Shown one piece after another: positions 19,501-26,870 of a stretch of 64,000 nt of DNA (the first letter of the stretch is position 1; each line of letters opens with the position of its first letter). The position numbers were made by a program, and so were the translations under genes. Origin of the DNA: Streptococcus pseudopneumoniae (lineage in GTDB: Bacteria > Bacillota > Bacilli > Lactobacillales > Streptococcaceae); NCBI RefSeq assembly GCF_001074155.1, contig NZ_JUUZ01000012.1:1-64000 (forward strand), written 5' to 3'. The notes beneath the pieces were generated by a model. That model was not told the origin of the DNA. It worked only from the letters and a program-made list of their open reading frames with translations, and made no database searches.

Positions 19501-21798
19501 TTTATCGACCGTTCTATTGATTCAAGCCATGCCTATACTTATACCGTTAAGGCTATGCTAGGAGACCGTTCAACACCTGTTTCTGATGTTGCTTCAATTT
19601 CCGCCTTTAGTGAGCTCATGGACGATCGTGACTCTCGCATTCAGTATGGCGCTGCCTTTGGAGACTGGTCTGACTCAGAACTATTTGGTGGAACCGAAAA
19701 ATACGCCGATATCTCAAATGGGAATTATTCCGATAAGGATGCAACCGCGACAATTCCTTTCAATGGTCCTGGAATTGAAATCTACGGACTCAAATCTTCT
19801 CAATTAGGACTTGCTGAGGTTACAATCGATGGCAAATCTGTTGGAGAGCTTGATTTCTATACAGCTGGTGCTACTGAAAAGGGCGTCCTAATCGGTCGTT
19901 ATACAAATCTATCTTCAGGCCCTCACCTCATGACTATCACTGTTAAGCGTGAACATAAGGGACGTGGAAGTGAACGCTCAAAAATTTCCTTAGATTACTT
20001 CAAGGTCTTCCCAGGACAAGGAGAAACAATAGAGAAAATAGATGATCGTGATTCTCGTATCCAGTACGGCTCAGCATTTAAAGACTGGACTGATGCGGAA
20101 CTCTATGCTTCTACAGAGAAATATGCAGATATTAATGCAGATGAGAGTCTCGCTTCTGAAGCAACTGCAAGAATTCCATTCTCCGGTACAGGTATCCGTA
20201 TCTATGGACTGAAAACATCGGCCCTTGGTAAGGCACTTGTGACTCTCGATGGAAAAGAAATGCCAAGCCTTGACTTTTACACTGCCGGAGCTACCGAAAA
20301 AGGAGCATTGATTGGAGAGTTTACTAGTCTAGCAGATGGCGACCATGTCCTAACTTTGAAAGTGGACCCAGATTCTCCAGACGGTCGAAAGAAAATCTCC
20401 CTTGATTCATTCGATATTCTAAAAGCTCCATCAGTATCATTAGATACACCAAGCCTCGAACCTATAAAGGTAGAAGATAAGACAATTACCCTAACTTTAC
20501 CAACTGGTAACTGGGATGCTGTAGCTGTGACATTCCCTGGCGTCAAAGATCCTCTCTTACTTAGAAAAGTCGATGAAAATCATCTTGTCACTTCTGGCGA
20601 GCAAACTGTATTAAGCATAAAGGATAACAAGGTAGAAATCGGCATTCCTGAAACTACGGAACGTAAAACTGGCAATCCAATAGAAGCTTATTCTATCCTA
20701 GGAGAAACACGAAGCAGTACTATTGTAACAGTCTTTCCAAAAGGGGAAATTGCACCTGTAGAAGATCCAGTTGTTACAAGCAAAGGTGACGAGCCTGCTC
20801 CAGTTGTAACCATTCCTGAATATACTGACCCAATTGGTACTGCGGGAGAACAGGACGCTCCTATCGTGGATATTCCTGAGTACACTGAGCCTTTCGGTAC
20901 TGCGGGAGAACAGGAAGCGCCTGTCGTAGATATTCCTGAATATACTAAGCCTTTCGGTACAGCAGGGGAACAAGCGCCTCCTATCGTAGATATTCCTGAA
21001 TACACTGATCCTATCGGTACTGCGAGCGACCAAGCGGCTCCTGTCGTAGATATTCCTGAGTACACTGAGCCTATCGGTACTGCGAGCGACCAAGCGGCGC
21101 CTACTGTAGATATTCCTGAATATACTAAGCCTTTCGGTACTGCGAGCGACCAAGCGGCTCCTATCGTGGATATCCCTGAATACACTAAGCCTTTCGGTAC
21201 TGCGGGAGAACAGGAAGCGCCTATCATTTCTCTTCCTGAGTTTAAACTCAAAGCCTTAAAAGACCAGGCTACCGGAGTTCAAGTCATCAGTGGAGCAAAT
21301 GAGCTAGGTGAAGCAAGTTATCTTGAAATCCAGAAAGTACACAAGCAAGAACTCTTGGGCAAGAAATATGATGCCTACAACATTCAACTCAAGAATGAAA
21401 ATGGTCAACTAATCCAAGCAAAAGGTGCTGTACTGGTTCGATTACCAATTTCTGGCACAGTCCAAGAATTCTATCGCTTCAGTTCAGAAAAAGACTTGAA
21501 AGCACAAGATTTCACAATTCGTGATGGCATGCTTGAGTTTCTCACCATTGATTTGACTACTTATGCTATCGTCTACAAGACTGAAACAGAAGTCCAACAA
21601 CCAAGCTCAAGTCAAATCGAAGAAGCTAGTCCATTAGCAAATAAAAACCAGCTCAATGGTGAAATTTCTACAAATGACAAGCAGCTTCCTGCCACAGGAG
21701 AAGAGGCCAGCCCACTCCTCTTCATGGCAAGTCTCAGCTTAGCTTTAACTGCAGCCTTCTTGCTTAAAGGTAATCCCAATAAATCTATAAAGATTTAG
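16567..21798 (+). CDS. Cell-wall-anchored GH95 alpha-L-fucosidase
   Basis: Predicted surface exo-fucosidase (alpha-1,2-fucosidase type) acting on host glycans. 1743 residues: YSIRK signal (about 1-38), acidic/Gln-rich spacer (to 120), then the GH95 enzyme (about 127-930). The family catalytic residues are visible: the Asn pair in LNVNLQMNYWPA (N512, N514), the Glu of SPEHG (E649) and the Asp of FQIDGNFG (D810). A fibronectin III-like domain follows (about 930-1012), then two related domains of ~130 residues each starting DDRDSRIQYG (about 1019 and 1159), and seven 20-residue PEYT repeats (about 1417-1556). A beta domain precedes LPATG (1707-1711), a hydrophobic helix and a basic tail. AGAAAGGAG precedes the ATG. 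The exact linkage specificity is inferred from the family. Confidence 0.92.
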   Translation: MEKSYWEKSCKYSIRKLTVGTASVLLGAVFLATQNVAADGIEVKENQASVSETTVQVNTKVEEPTQEDKENQPSTENQTSTELADKEVKPEKETPQTNNQSETNAVVEPSENKESEKPELPMTKQENYQLHYDQLTAPSYDGWEKQALPVGNGEMGAKVFGLIGQERIQYNEKTLWSGGPQPDSTDYNGGNYQDRYKVLAEIRKALEEGNRQKAKQLAERNLVGPNNSQYGRYLSFGDIFMVFNNQKKGLENVTDYHRGLDISEAISTTSYTQDGTNFKRETFSSYPDDVTVTHLSKKGDKTLDFTLWNSLTEDLIANGDYSWEYSNYKQGAVTTDSNGILLKGTVKDNGLKFASYLGIKTDGQVTAQDGYLTVTGASYATLLLSAKTNFAQNPKTNYRKDIDVENTVKSIVEAAKAKDYETLKNNHIKDYQSLFNRVQLNLGGSKSSQTTKEALHSYNPEKGQKLEELFFQYGRYLLISSSRDRTDALPANLQGVWNAVDNPPWNSDYHLNVNLQMNYWPAYMNNLAETARPMVNYIDDMRYYGRIAAKEYAGIESKEGQENGWLVHTQATPFGWTTPGWNYYWGWSPAANAWMMQNVYDYYKFTKDETYLKEKIYPMLKETAKFWNSFLHYDKSSDRWVSSPSYSPEHGTITIGNTFDQSLVWQLFHDYMEAANHLKIDQDLVTEVKAKFDKLKPLHINQDGRIKEWYEEDSPQFTNEGIENHHRHVSHLVGLFPGTLFGKDQPEYLEAARATLNHRGDGGTGWSKANKINLWARLLDGNRAHRLLAEQLRSSTLENLWDTHAPFQIDGNFGATSGMAEMLLQSHTGYIAPLPALPDAWKDGQVSGLVARGNFGVSMKWKEKNLETLSFISNVGGDLVVDYPNIEASLVKVNGKEVQASRIKDNRIQLATQKGDVITFENFPGRITRLTAQRKDSTTAELNFNTVEGATHYVIHRESKDETGQTSTVREFTTNQTRFIDRSIDSSHAYTYTVKAMLGDRSTPVSDVASISAFSELMDDRDSRIQYGAAFGDWSDSELFGGTEKYADISNGNYSDKDATATIPFNGPGIEIYGLKSSQLGLAEVTIDGKSVGELDFYTAGATEKGVLIGRYTNLSSGPHLMTITVKREHKGRGSERSKISLDYFKVFPGQGETIEKIDDRDSRIQYGSAFKDWTDAELYASTEKYADINADESLASEATARIPFSGTGIRIYGLKTSALGKALVTLDGKEMPSLDFYTAGATEKGALIGEFTSLADGDHVLTLKVDPDSPDGRKKISLDSFDILKAPSVSLDTPSLEPIKVEDKTITLTLPTGNWDAVAVTFPGVKDPLLLRKVDENHLVTSGEQTVLSIKDNKVEIGIPETTERKTGNPIEAYSILGETRSSTIVTVFPKGEIAPVEDPVVTSKGDEPAPVVTIPEYTDPIGTAGEQDAPIVDIPEYTEPFGTAGEQEAPVVDIPEYTKPFGTAGEQAPPIVDIPEYTDPIGTASDQAAPVVDIPEYTEPIGTASDQAAPTVDIPEYTKPFGTASDQAAPIVDIPEYTKPFGTAGEQEAPIISLPEFKLKALKDQATGVQVISGANELGEASYLEIQKVHKQELLGKKYDAYNIQLKNENGQLIQAKGAVLVRLPISGTVQEFYRFSSEKDLKAQDFTIRDGMLEFLTIDLTTYAIVYKTETEVQQPSSSQIEEASPLANKNQLNGEISTNDKQLPATGEEASPLLFMASLSLALTAAFLLKGNPNKSIKI
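19618..20430 (+). repeat. Tandem duplicated domain in the fucosidase
   Basis: Two diverged copies (about 1019-1148 and 1159-1287 of the protein) share DDRDSRIQYG, TEKYADI, IYGLK and LDFYTAGATEKG. Their size and beta-rich pattern suggest carbohydrate-binding jelly-roll modules; binding is not shown. Confidence 0.75.
20812..21231 (+). repeat. Seven 60-bp tandem repeats (20-residue PEYT units)
   Basis: IPEYT(D/E/K)P(I/F)GTA(G/S)(E/D)Q repeats at an exact 60-bp period, seven copies with no indels. Likely a stalk that lifts the enzyme from the wall. The phase also keeps antisense frames open, producing false long reverse frames. Confidence 0.9.
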
Positions 21799-21807
21799 AT
21801 AAATAGA

Positions 21808-21836
21808 AAAAGGATGAGTAAATTACTCATCCTTTT
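21808..21836 (+). terminator. Terminator of the fucosidase gene
   Basis: AAAAGGATGAGTA / TACTCATCCTTTT perfect 13-bp stem, ten bases after the stop codon. Confidence 0.9.
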
Positions 21837-21854
21837 GATTTCTTTCAGAGTCTT

Positions 21855-22019
21855 TTAAAATAAACTAAAAAGCCAGTTATAAATCCAGTTAAAAATCGAA
21901 TATAACAAATTCAAAAGGAATTCATAAAAAAATAAACAAATGTGATACCAAATGAATTCTACAATCGTAATCAGTGGCTTGACTAGGATATAAAATAAAA
22001 TATCCCAAATAAATTTCAT
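21855..22019 (-). CDS. 54-residue hydrophobic microprotein, unknown
   Basis: A short frame that starts at the ATG of an ATGA overlap with the upstream 66-codon gene and ends at TAA (21855-21857). A ribosome-binding site, AAGGAAGA, lies 8 nt upstream inside the neighbour's last codons. The product is extremely hydrophobic and aromatic: MKFIWDILFYILVKPLITIV, then FIWYHICLFFYEFLLNLL, ending WIYNWLFSLF. It has few charges and probably spans the membrane once or twice. I recognise no family. The four-base overlap, the ribosome-binding site and the continuous open frame support a real gene. Toxin-like, bacteriocin-like or membrane-modulator roles are possible but unproven. Confidence 0.55.
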   Translation of the reverse strand: MKFIWDILFYILVKPLITIVEFIWYHICLFFYEFLLNLLYSIFNWIYNWLFSLF

Positions 22020-22216
22020 TTTTTATCTTCCTTTCTAGGAAGTCCTGCAATCCTAGGCAGAGCAGATATCATTTTATAAGCCGCAAGAAATTTAGCAACC
22101 TCTAGGGCTTTGGGCTCAGATTCCTTCTTCTCAGTCAGTACTTCCATTCCTTTTACCCAGAGGCATGTCCCAATTATTCTAGCCATTCCTGTAAAAAAAT
22201 TTGGTTGGTTGTCCAT
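22016..22216 (-). CDS. 66-residue protein of unknown function
   Basis: 66 residues with GGGAGA 7 nt before the ATG and a strong dedicated promoter upstream. The sequence begins MDNQPNFFTGMARIIGTCLW, has a central helix (ALEVAKFLAAYKMISALP) and ends in a basic tail RKEDKK. There is no signal peptide and only weakly amphipathic or membrane-associated stretches. I do not recognise it. Its stop overlaps the start of the 54-codon hydrophobic gene, so the two form an operon. It lies downstream of the ami operon terminator and convergent to the fucosidase gene. Confidence 0.65.
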   Translation of the reverse strand: MDNQPNFFTGMARIIGTCLWVKGMEVLTEKKESEPKALEVAKFLAAYKMISALPRIAGLPRKEDKK

Positions 22217-22269
22217 GTGATTCTCCCGTAGTTCATATCATTTCTAACAGATTAGTTCTTATTGTATTC

Positions 22270-22297
22270 AGTATATCAAATTTATGAAGATTATCAA
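22270..22297 (-). promoter_or_regulatory. Promoter of the two-gene microprotein operon
   Basis: TTGATA (22292-22297), 16 bp, TATACT (22270-22275) with the extended TG, on the minus strand, 53 nt before the 66-codon gene. Confidence 0.65.
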
Positions 22298-22316
22298 ATT
22301 TTTATCTGCAAAATAA

Positions 22317-22367
22317 AAAAGTTTCATAACCTTTCTAGAATAATACTAGGAAGATTATAAAACTTTT
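22317..22367 (-). terminator. ami operon terminator
   Basis: Long imperfect stem (about 22 bp, a few mismatches) pairing 22317-22338 with 22346-22367, then TTTTATTTT on the minus strand, two bases after the amiF stop. Confidence 0.85.
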
Positions 22368-22369
22368 CA

Positions 22370-23296
22370 TTAGTTCATATCTTTTTTATAGCGTTCCAAT
22401 TCTGCTTGGTTAGCCCAAACATAATGTCCTGGACGAATTTCAACCATAGACGGTTTATCAGTTTCGTAGTCATGTTGGTCTGGATCATAGACTTTCAAAA
22501 CTTTTTTACGTTCCAAGATTGGATCTGGGATTGGTACAGCTGAAAGCAGTGCTTGCGTGTATGGATGAACTGGATTGTTAAACAATTCTTCAGTTTCAGC
22601 CACTTCAACAATGACACCCTTATAAATTACCGCGATACGATCAGAGATAAAACGAACTACTGACAAATCGTGGGCGATAAAGAGATAGGTCAAACCCAAT
22701 TCTTTTTGGAATTTCTTGAGCAAGTTCAAAACTTGGGCACGAACAGAAACATCCAAGGCTGAAATTGGCTCATCCGCGATAACGAAGTCAGGTTGCATAA
22801 CCAAGGCACGGGCAATCCCGATACGTTGACGTTGTCCACCTGAAAACTCATGAGGATAACGTGTCAAATGTTCAGCCAAAAGTCCAACTTCACTGATAAT
22901 CTTTTTAACTTTTTCTTGTCTTTCTTCCTCATCCTTAAATAGGTGGTAGTTATAAAGACCTTCAGAAATAATATAGTCAACTGTTGCACGTTCATTCAAA
23001 CTAGCAGCAGGGTCTTGGAAAATCATTTGGATTCGGCGGACTAATTCTGACGCTTGAGTACGTGATTTTTTACCATTAATTTTTTGACCATCAAAGATGA
23101 TATCACCTTTACTGGTATCATTAAGGCCGATAATAGCACGACCAATTGTTGTTTTACCACTACCTGATTCTCCAACAAGTGAGAATGTTTCACCTTTGTT
23201 GATAAAGAAGTTAGCATTTTTAACAGCTACAAACTTTTTGCTTCCTTCACCGAAGGAAATCTCTAAGTCTTTAATTTCTACTAATTTTTCAGACAT
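22370..23296 (-). CDS. amiF: Oligopeptide ABC transporter ATP-binding protein AmiF
   Basis: One of two ATPases driving the Ami oligopeptide importer. 308 residues from the ATG at 23296, which has AGGAGG upstream; a longer frame overlaps amiE without a ribosome-binding site. Walker [13 protein letters not shown] near residue 48, Q-loop FQDPAASLN, signature [15 protein letters not shown] and Walker [13 protein letters not shown] are intact. The C-terminal oligopeptide-type extension ([17 protein letters not shown]) is present. Last gene of amiACDEF, followed by the operon terminator. Confidence 0.97.
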   Translation of the reverse strand: MSEKLVEIKDLEISFGEGSKKFVAVKNANFFINKGETFSLVGESGSGKTTIGRAIIGLNDTSKGDIIFDGQKINGKKSRTQASELVRRIQMIFQDPAASLNERATVDYIISEGLYNYHLFKDEEERQEKVKKIISEVGLLAEHLTRYPHEFSGGQRQRIGIARALVMQPDFVIADEPISALDVSVRAQVLNLLKKFQKELGLTYLFIAHDLSVVRFISDRIAVIYKGVIVEVAETEELFNNPVHPYTQALLSAVPIPDPILERKKVLKVYDPDQHDYETDKPSMVEIRPGHYVWANQAELERYKKDMN

Positions 23297-23306
23297 TTCC
23301 TTCCTC

Positions 23307-24374
23307 CTAGTTTTCCAGATGAACAAGACCCATTCTCTCACGAATCTTGTCATGTAAATCTGCAATTACTGCTGGTTTTGCAACTTTTGGTGCTTGCTCA
23401 TGAAGTAACCATGTTTTAGCCCAATGAGTATCTGAAACAGCAAATTGGGGTGCTTTTTCTTCGAAATCAATTTTCATTGCGTAATCTGAACGAAGAGCAA
23501 AAGCATCTCCCTTCAACTCTGTATAAAGTGATGGAGGTGTACCAGGAATTGAGTACAATTCTCCTTTGTCGTCTGCTAACTGTGGTAAACTTGATAGTAG
23601 GCTCCATGTGTATGGGTGACGTGGATCGTAGAAGATTTCTTCAACTGTACCATACTCAACGATTTCACCAGCATACATAACTGCAACTTTATCTGCAATA
23701 CTTGCTACCACACCAAGGTCGTGTGTGATAAAGATTGTTGTAAAGTGATATTCATGTTGAAGTGATTTCAACAAATCAATGATTTGGGCTTGAATAGTCA
23801 CGTCGAGGGCTGTTGTAGGCTCATCACAGATAAGAACATCTGGACGACAAGCTAGGGCGATTGCGATAACAATACGTTGACGCATCCCACCTGAATACTG
23901 GAAGGGATATTCGTCGAAACGTTTTTCAGAATCTGGTATACCAACCTTGTTCATGTAGTCGATAGCCATTTCTTTTGCTTCTTTTGCTGTTTTCCCTTGG
24001 TGTTTAATGATAACCTCAGTAATTTGGCTTCCGATTGTTTTAATTGGGTCCAAACTAGTCATAGGATCTTGGAAGATAGTTGCAATCTTTGCCCCACGAA
24101 TTTGTTCCCAATCTTTGTGAGACGAAAGTGCTGTTAGGTCTTGTCCACGGTAATCGATGCTCCCCTGAGCAATACGCCCGTTTTCTTCTAACATTCCTGT
24201 AAAAGTTTTTGTCAAAACCGATTTACCCGAACCAGATTCTCCAACCAAGGCAAGAACTTCTCCTTCAATCAACTCAAGAGAAACTCCGCGAATAGCGGTC
24301 AAAACTTTGTCACGAACATCAAATTCCACGACAATATCTTGAGCAGATAAAATTACATTTTTATTATTTGTCAT
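23307..24374 (-). CDS. amiE: Oligopeptide ABC transporter ATP-binding protein AmiE
   Basis: Second ATPase of the Ami importer. 355 residues. Walker [13 protein letters not shown] near residue 42, [11 protein letters not shown]-loop, signature [15 protein letters not shown], Walker [13 protein letters not shown], and the oligopeptide family C-terminal domain with [15 protein letters not shown] are visible. It lies 8 bp after amiD and 10 bp before amiF. AmiE and AmiF are expected to form the heterodimeric motor. Confidence 0.97.
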   Translation of the reverse strand: MTNNKNVILSAQDIVVEFDVRDKVLTAIRGVSLELIEGEVLALVGESGSGKSVLTKTFTGMLEENGRIAQGSIDYRGQDLTALSSHKDWEQIRGAKIATIFQDPMTSLDPIKTIGSQITEVIIKHQGKTAKEAKEMAIDYMNKVGIPDSEKRFDEYPFQYSGGMRQRIVIAIALACRPDVLICDEPTTALDVTIQAQIIDLLKSLQHEYHFTTIFITHDLGVVASIADKVAVMYAGEIVEYGTVEEIFYDPRHPYTWSLLSSLPQLADDKGELYSIPGTPPSLYTELKGDAFALRSDYAMKIDFEEKAPQFAVSDTHWAKTWLLHEQAPKVAKPAVIADLHDKIRERMGLVHLEN

Positions 24375-24382
24375 TTCTACTC

Positions 24383-25309
24383 CTATCTGTGTGTACGTGG
24401 ATCACTAGCATCGGCTAAGTTTTGTCCAACAATGAAAAGTGATAAGGAAACCAAAACCAAAGTTGTCAATGGAATCCAGAAGAGGTAGGCATTTGTCGTT
24501 ACGTTCTGAGAATAATCTGAGATCAAACGTCCCAAACTTGGAACTGTAATCGGCAATCCGAGTCCAAAGAATGAAAGGAAAGCTTCGTATGAGATAAATG
24601 CCGGAAGCATTTGTGTCAAAGTCGTCACAATAACAGATACCAACTGAGGCATAATATTTTTTACTATAATTTTATAAGTTGGTGTCCCCAGCGTCTGAGA
24701 AGCAAGGTTATATTCCAAATCACGATAACGCATGATTTGAATACGGATTGAATAAGCAATACCAATCCATGTAGTTACACTCATGGCAAAAATCAAGTTC
24801 CAGAAACCTGCTCCGATAGAGTAAGTCAAAACGATAACGATCAATAGCGATGGAATATTGTTGATAACGTTGTAGACTTCCATCATGATACGGTCTACTG
24901 ATTTTGAAATACCCCATATTCCACCTACAATCACACCGATAACAAGGTTGATAAAGGTCGCAATTACAGAAATCAAGATAGAGTTACGAGCTCCAAACCA
25001 GACACCATCAAAGAGAGATTTCCCGTTACTATCTGTACCGAACCAATATTCACCATTCGGTTTGATATAGCGAGCACTAAAATCATTTACCTTACTTACA
25101 TCGTTAAAGTCAAAATCTGAGAACATTGGATAGATGAAACTCATCAAAACGATGGCAATCAAGATACCGAGCATGATGACTGTTGATTTTTTCTTCAAAA
25201 ACTGTCTAAAGACAGAACCCCAGTATGAATAGGCAGGAGTATCAATTGTTTCAGAGGCATAATCATCACGTTTTACAAATTGAAATTTATCATTACTAAT
25301 TGTAGACAT
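24383..25309 (-). CDS. amiD: Oligopeptide ABC transporter permease AmiD
   Basis: Membrane subunit of the Ami importer. 308 residues: a cytoplasmic N-terminus, a first helix near 40-60 ([20 protein letters not shown]), a periplasm-facing loop, then a binding-protein-dependent permease domain with about five helices. The EAA-like loop ([20 protein letters not shown]) contacts the ATPases. The ATG overlaps the amiC stop by one base (TAATG), suggesting coupled synthesis of the two permeases. Confidence 0.96.
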   Translation of the reverse strand: MSTISNDKFQFVKRDDYASETIDTPAYSYWGSVFRQFLKKKSTVIMLGILIAIVLMSFIYPMFSDFDFNDVSKVNDFSARYIKPNGEYWFGTDSNGKSLFDGVWFGARNSILISVIATFINLVIGVIVGGIWGISKSVDRIMMEVYNVINNIPSLLIVIVLTYSIGAGFWNLIFAMSVTTWIGIAYSIRIQIMRYRDLEYNLASQTLGTPTYKIIVKNIMPQLVSVIVTTLTQMLPAFISYEAFLSFFGLGLPITVPSLGRLISDYSQNVTTNAYLFWIPLTTLVLVSLSLFIVGQNLADASDPRTHR

Positions 25310-26805
25310 TATTTGCCTCCTTTCTCTGTCAGTTTAATACGTGGGTCAATCATAGTCATCCAAATATCCCCTACAAATAATGAGAAGATAGAAATACATG
25401 TAAAGATAAAGACAAGACCAACTACCATATTGTTGTTTGATGCTTTTACAGAGTCAATCAGCATTTTACCCATACCAGGGAAAGCGAAGACTGTTTCTGT
25501 AAGAGTTGCTCCACCGATAACACCAATAATAGAACCTGGAATACCTGAAACGAGTGGTACCATAGCGTTCTTAAAGATGTGTTTGTTTGAAATTTCTTTC
25601 TCAGATAGACCTTTTGCACGTGCAAAACGAACAAAGTCTTGAGATTGTAAGTCAATCATATAACGACGAATCCAAATTGCCATACCAGGTGCACCCAACA
25701 AGCCCAAAATCACTGCAGGAAGGACATAAGAACGCCAATCTCCAGCACCCAAAATTGGGAATGAATCAGGGAATCCGATAGATGAACCAATCAAACGAAT
25801 GATATAAACCAAGGCAATGGTTGGAAGGGCAAGCAAGAAAGTCAAAATTCCTGTTGAGAAACTATCAATCCAAGTATTCTTGAATCGAGCCATTGCAGAA
25901 CCAAGCGGAATCGCAATAGAGTATGAAATTACAAGACCAATTAAACCTGTAATAGCAGAGCTTGTAATCATTGAAGGATACTGATAATTGCTTTCAGTAG
26001 CTGTATAAGGATCATCCTTACCATAGTTTGCTACTTCACGTGCATCTGCTTGACTTGGAGATTTATAAGTTCTTGAGTAGATATTGACTGATGATGTTTT
26101 CTTACCAGTTGGGAATTGAACTTCAGAAGTCTTGGTTTGTCCTTGTCCTTGTGTGATAACTTGAAGCACAGGAGTATTGGCATAAGTTGGATAAGAATCT
26201 CCTAAGTTTAAGTTCACAAAGTTTTGATGAACAAATGGGAATTGACTGTTGAAGTACAAGAGGTATTTATGTTTAGTCCCTGAACCTACCAAAGACCATC
26301 CAATAGCTGGATCGTTTTCAAATCGCAAATAACGCTCTAAATTAGGATTTTCTGGATCTTGAATCTTGTTTGTATGGTCAATATCAAGCAAGTTTGCATA
26401 GAATTTGAACACACGCTCAAAAATAGGAATTTCACGAGTCGCATAGAATTGTCCGCTCTCTGTGAATACACCCAAAGTCCAACCGTTACCAAGTTGTTGG
26501 ATATATTTTTCGTAGATAGCTTTATTTGTATCGTTTGCATCAACGGTTACAGAAGGGTCAATGCTACTAGCTTTTTCCTGCAACTCTTTCGTATCGTAAT
26601 ATTCGATATAACCCATACGCTCAAAAACGGTATTTTCATAGTTATCACGTTTATCAGCTGTTGTTGCAATTTTATTGTAGTTAGTATCTTGTTTGAAGAT
26701 CAACTTCCGTGGAACCATCGTATAGATGATTGTGTAAATCAAGGTCGTTACTAAAAAGATAGAAACTAACGACCGCAAGATACGCATAAAAACATATTTT
26801 TTCAT
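25309..26805 (-). CDS. amiC: Oligopeptide ABC transporter permease AmiC
   Basis: Partner permease. 498 residues, longer than typical OppB (~310) because of a large extracytoplasmic insertion after the first helix (about residues 35-280, including [16 protein letters not shown]), characteristic of streptococcal AmiC. The C-terminal half carries the permease helices and the EAA loop ([23 protein letters not shown]). It follows amiA with a 65-bp gap that contains a terminator-like hairpin, and is coupled to amiD. Confidence 0.96.
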   Translation of the reverse strand: MKKYVFMRILRSLVSIFLVTTLIYTIIYTMVPRKLIFKQDTNYNKIATTADKRDNYENTVFERMGYIEYYDTKELQEKASSIDPSVTVDANDTNKAIYEKYIQQLGNGWTLGVFTESGQFYATREIPIFERVFKFYANLLDIDHTNKIQDPENPNLERYLRFENDPAIGWSLVGSGTKHKYLLYFNSQFPFVHQNFVNLNLGDSYPTYANTPVLQVITQGQGQTKTSEVQFPTGKKTSSVNIYSRTYKSPSQADAREVANYGKDDPYTATESNYQYPSMITSSAITGLIGLVISYSIAIPLGSAMARFKNTWIDSFSTGILTFLLALPTIALVYIIRLIGSSIGFPDSFPILGAGDWRSYVLPAVILGLLGAPGMAIWIRRYMIDLQSQDFVRFARAKGLSEKEISNKHIFKNAMVPLVSGIPGSIIGVIGGATLTETVFAFPGMGKMLIDSVKASNNNMVVGLVFIFTCISIFSLFVGDIWMTMIDPRIKLTEKGGK

Positions 26806-26828
26806 ATTATTTCCTTTAAAATCCCAAA

Positions 26829-26858
26829 AGAACCTTCTCCTTTTGGAGAGAAAGTTCT
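26829..26858 (-). terminator. Intercistronic hairpin between amiA and amiC
   Basis: AGAACTTTCTC / GAGAAGGTTCT stem (one mismatch) with TTTT following on the minus strand, in the 65-bp amiA-amiC gap. Probably a partial terminator or mRNA-stabilising hairpin that gives more AmiA than permease. Confidence 0.6.
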
Positions 26859-26870
26859 GATGAGCATTAT

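Noticed and set aside
20688..21251. Long antisense open frames (187 and 151 codons) across the fucosidase repeats
   Set aside because: They exist because the 60-bp repeat keeps a reverse frame open; no ribosome-binding site or promoter, low-complexity product.
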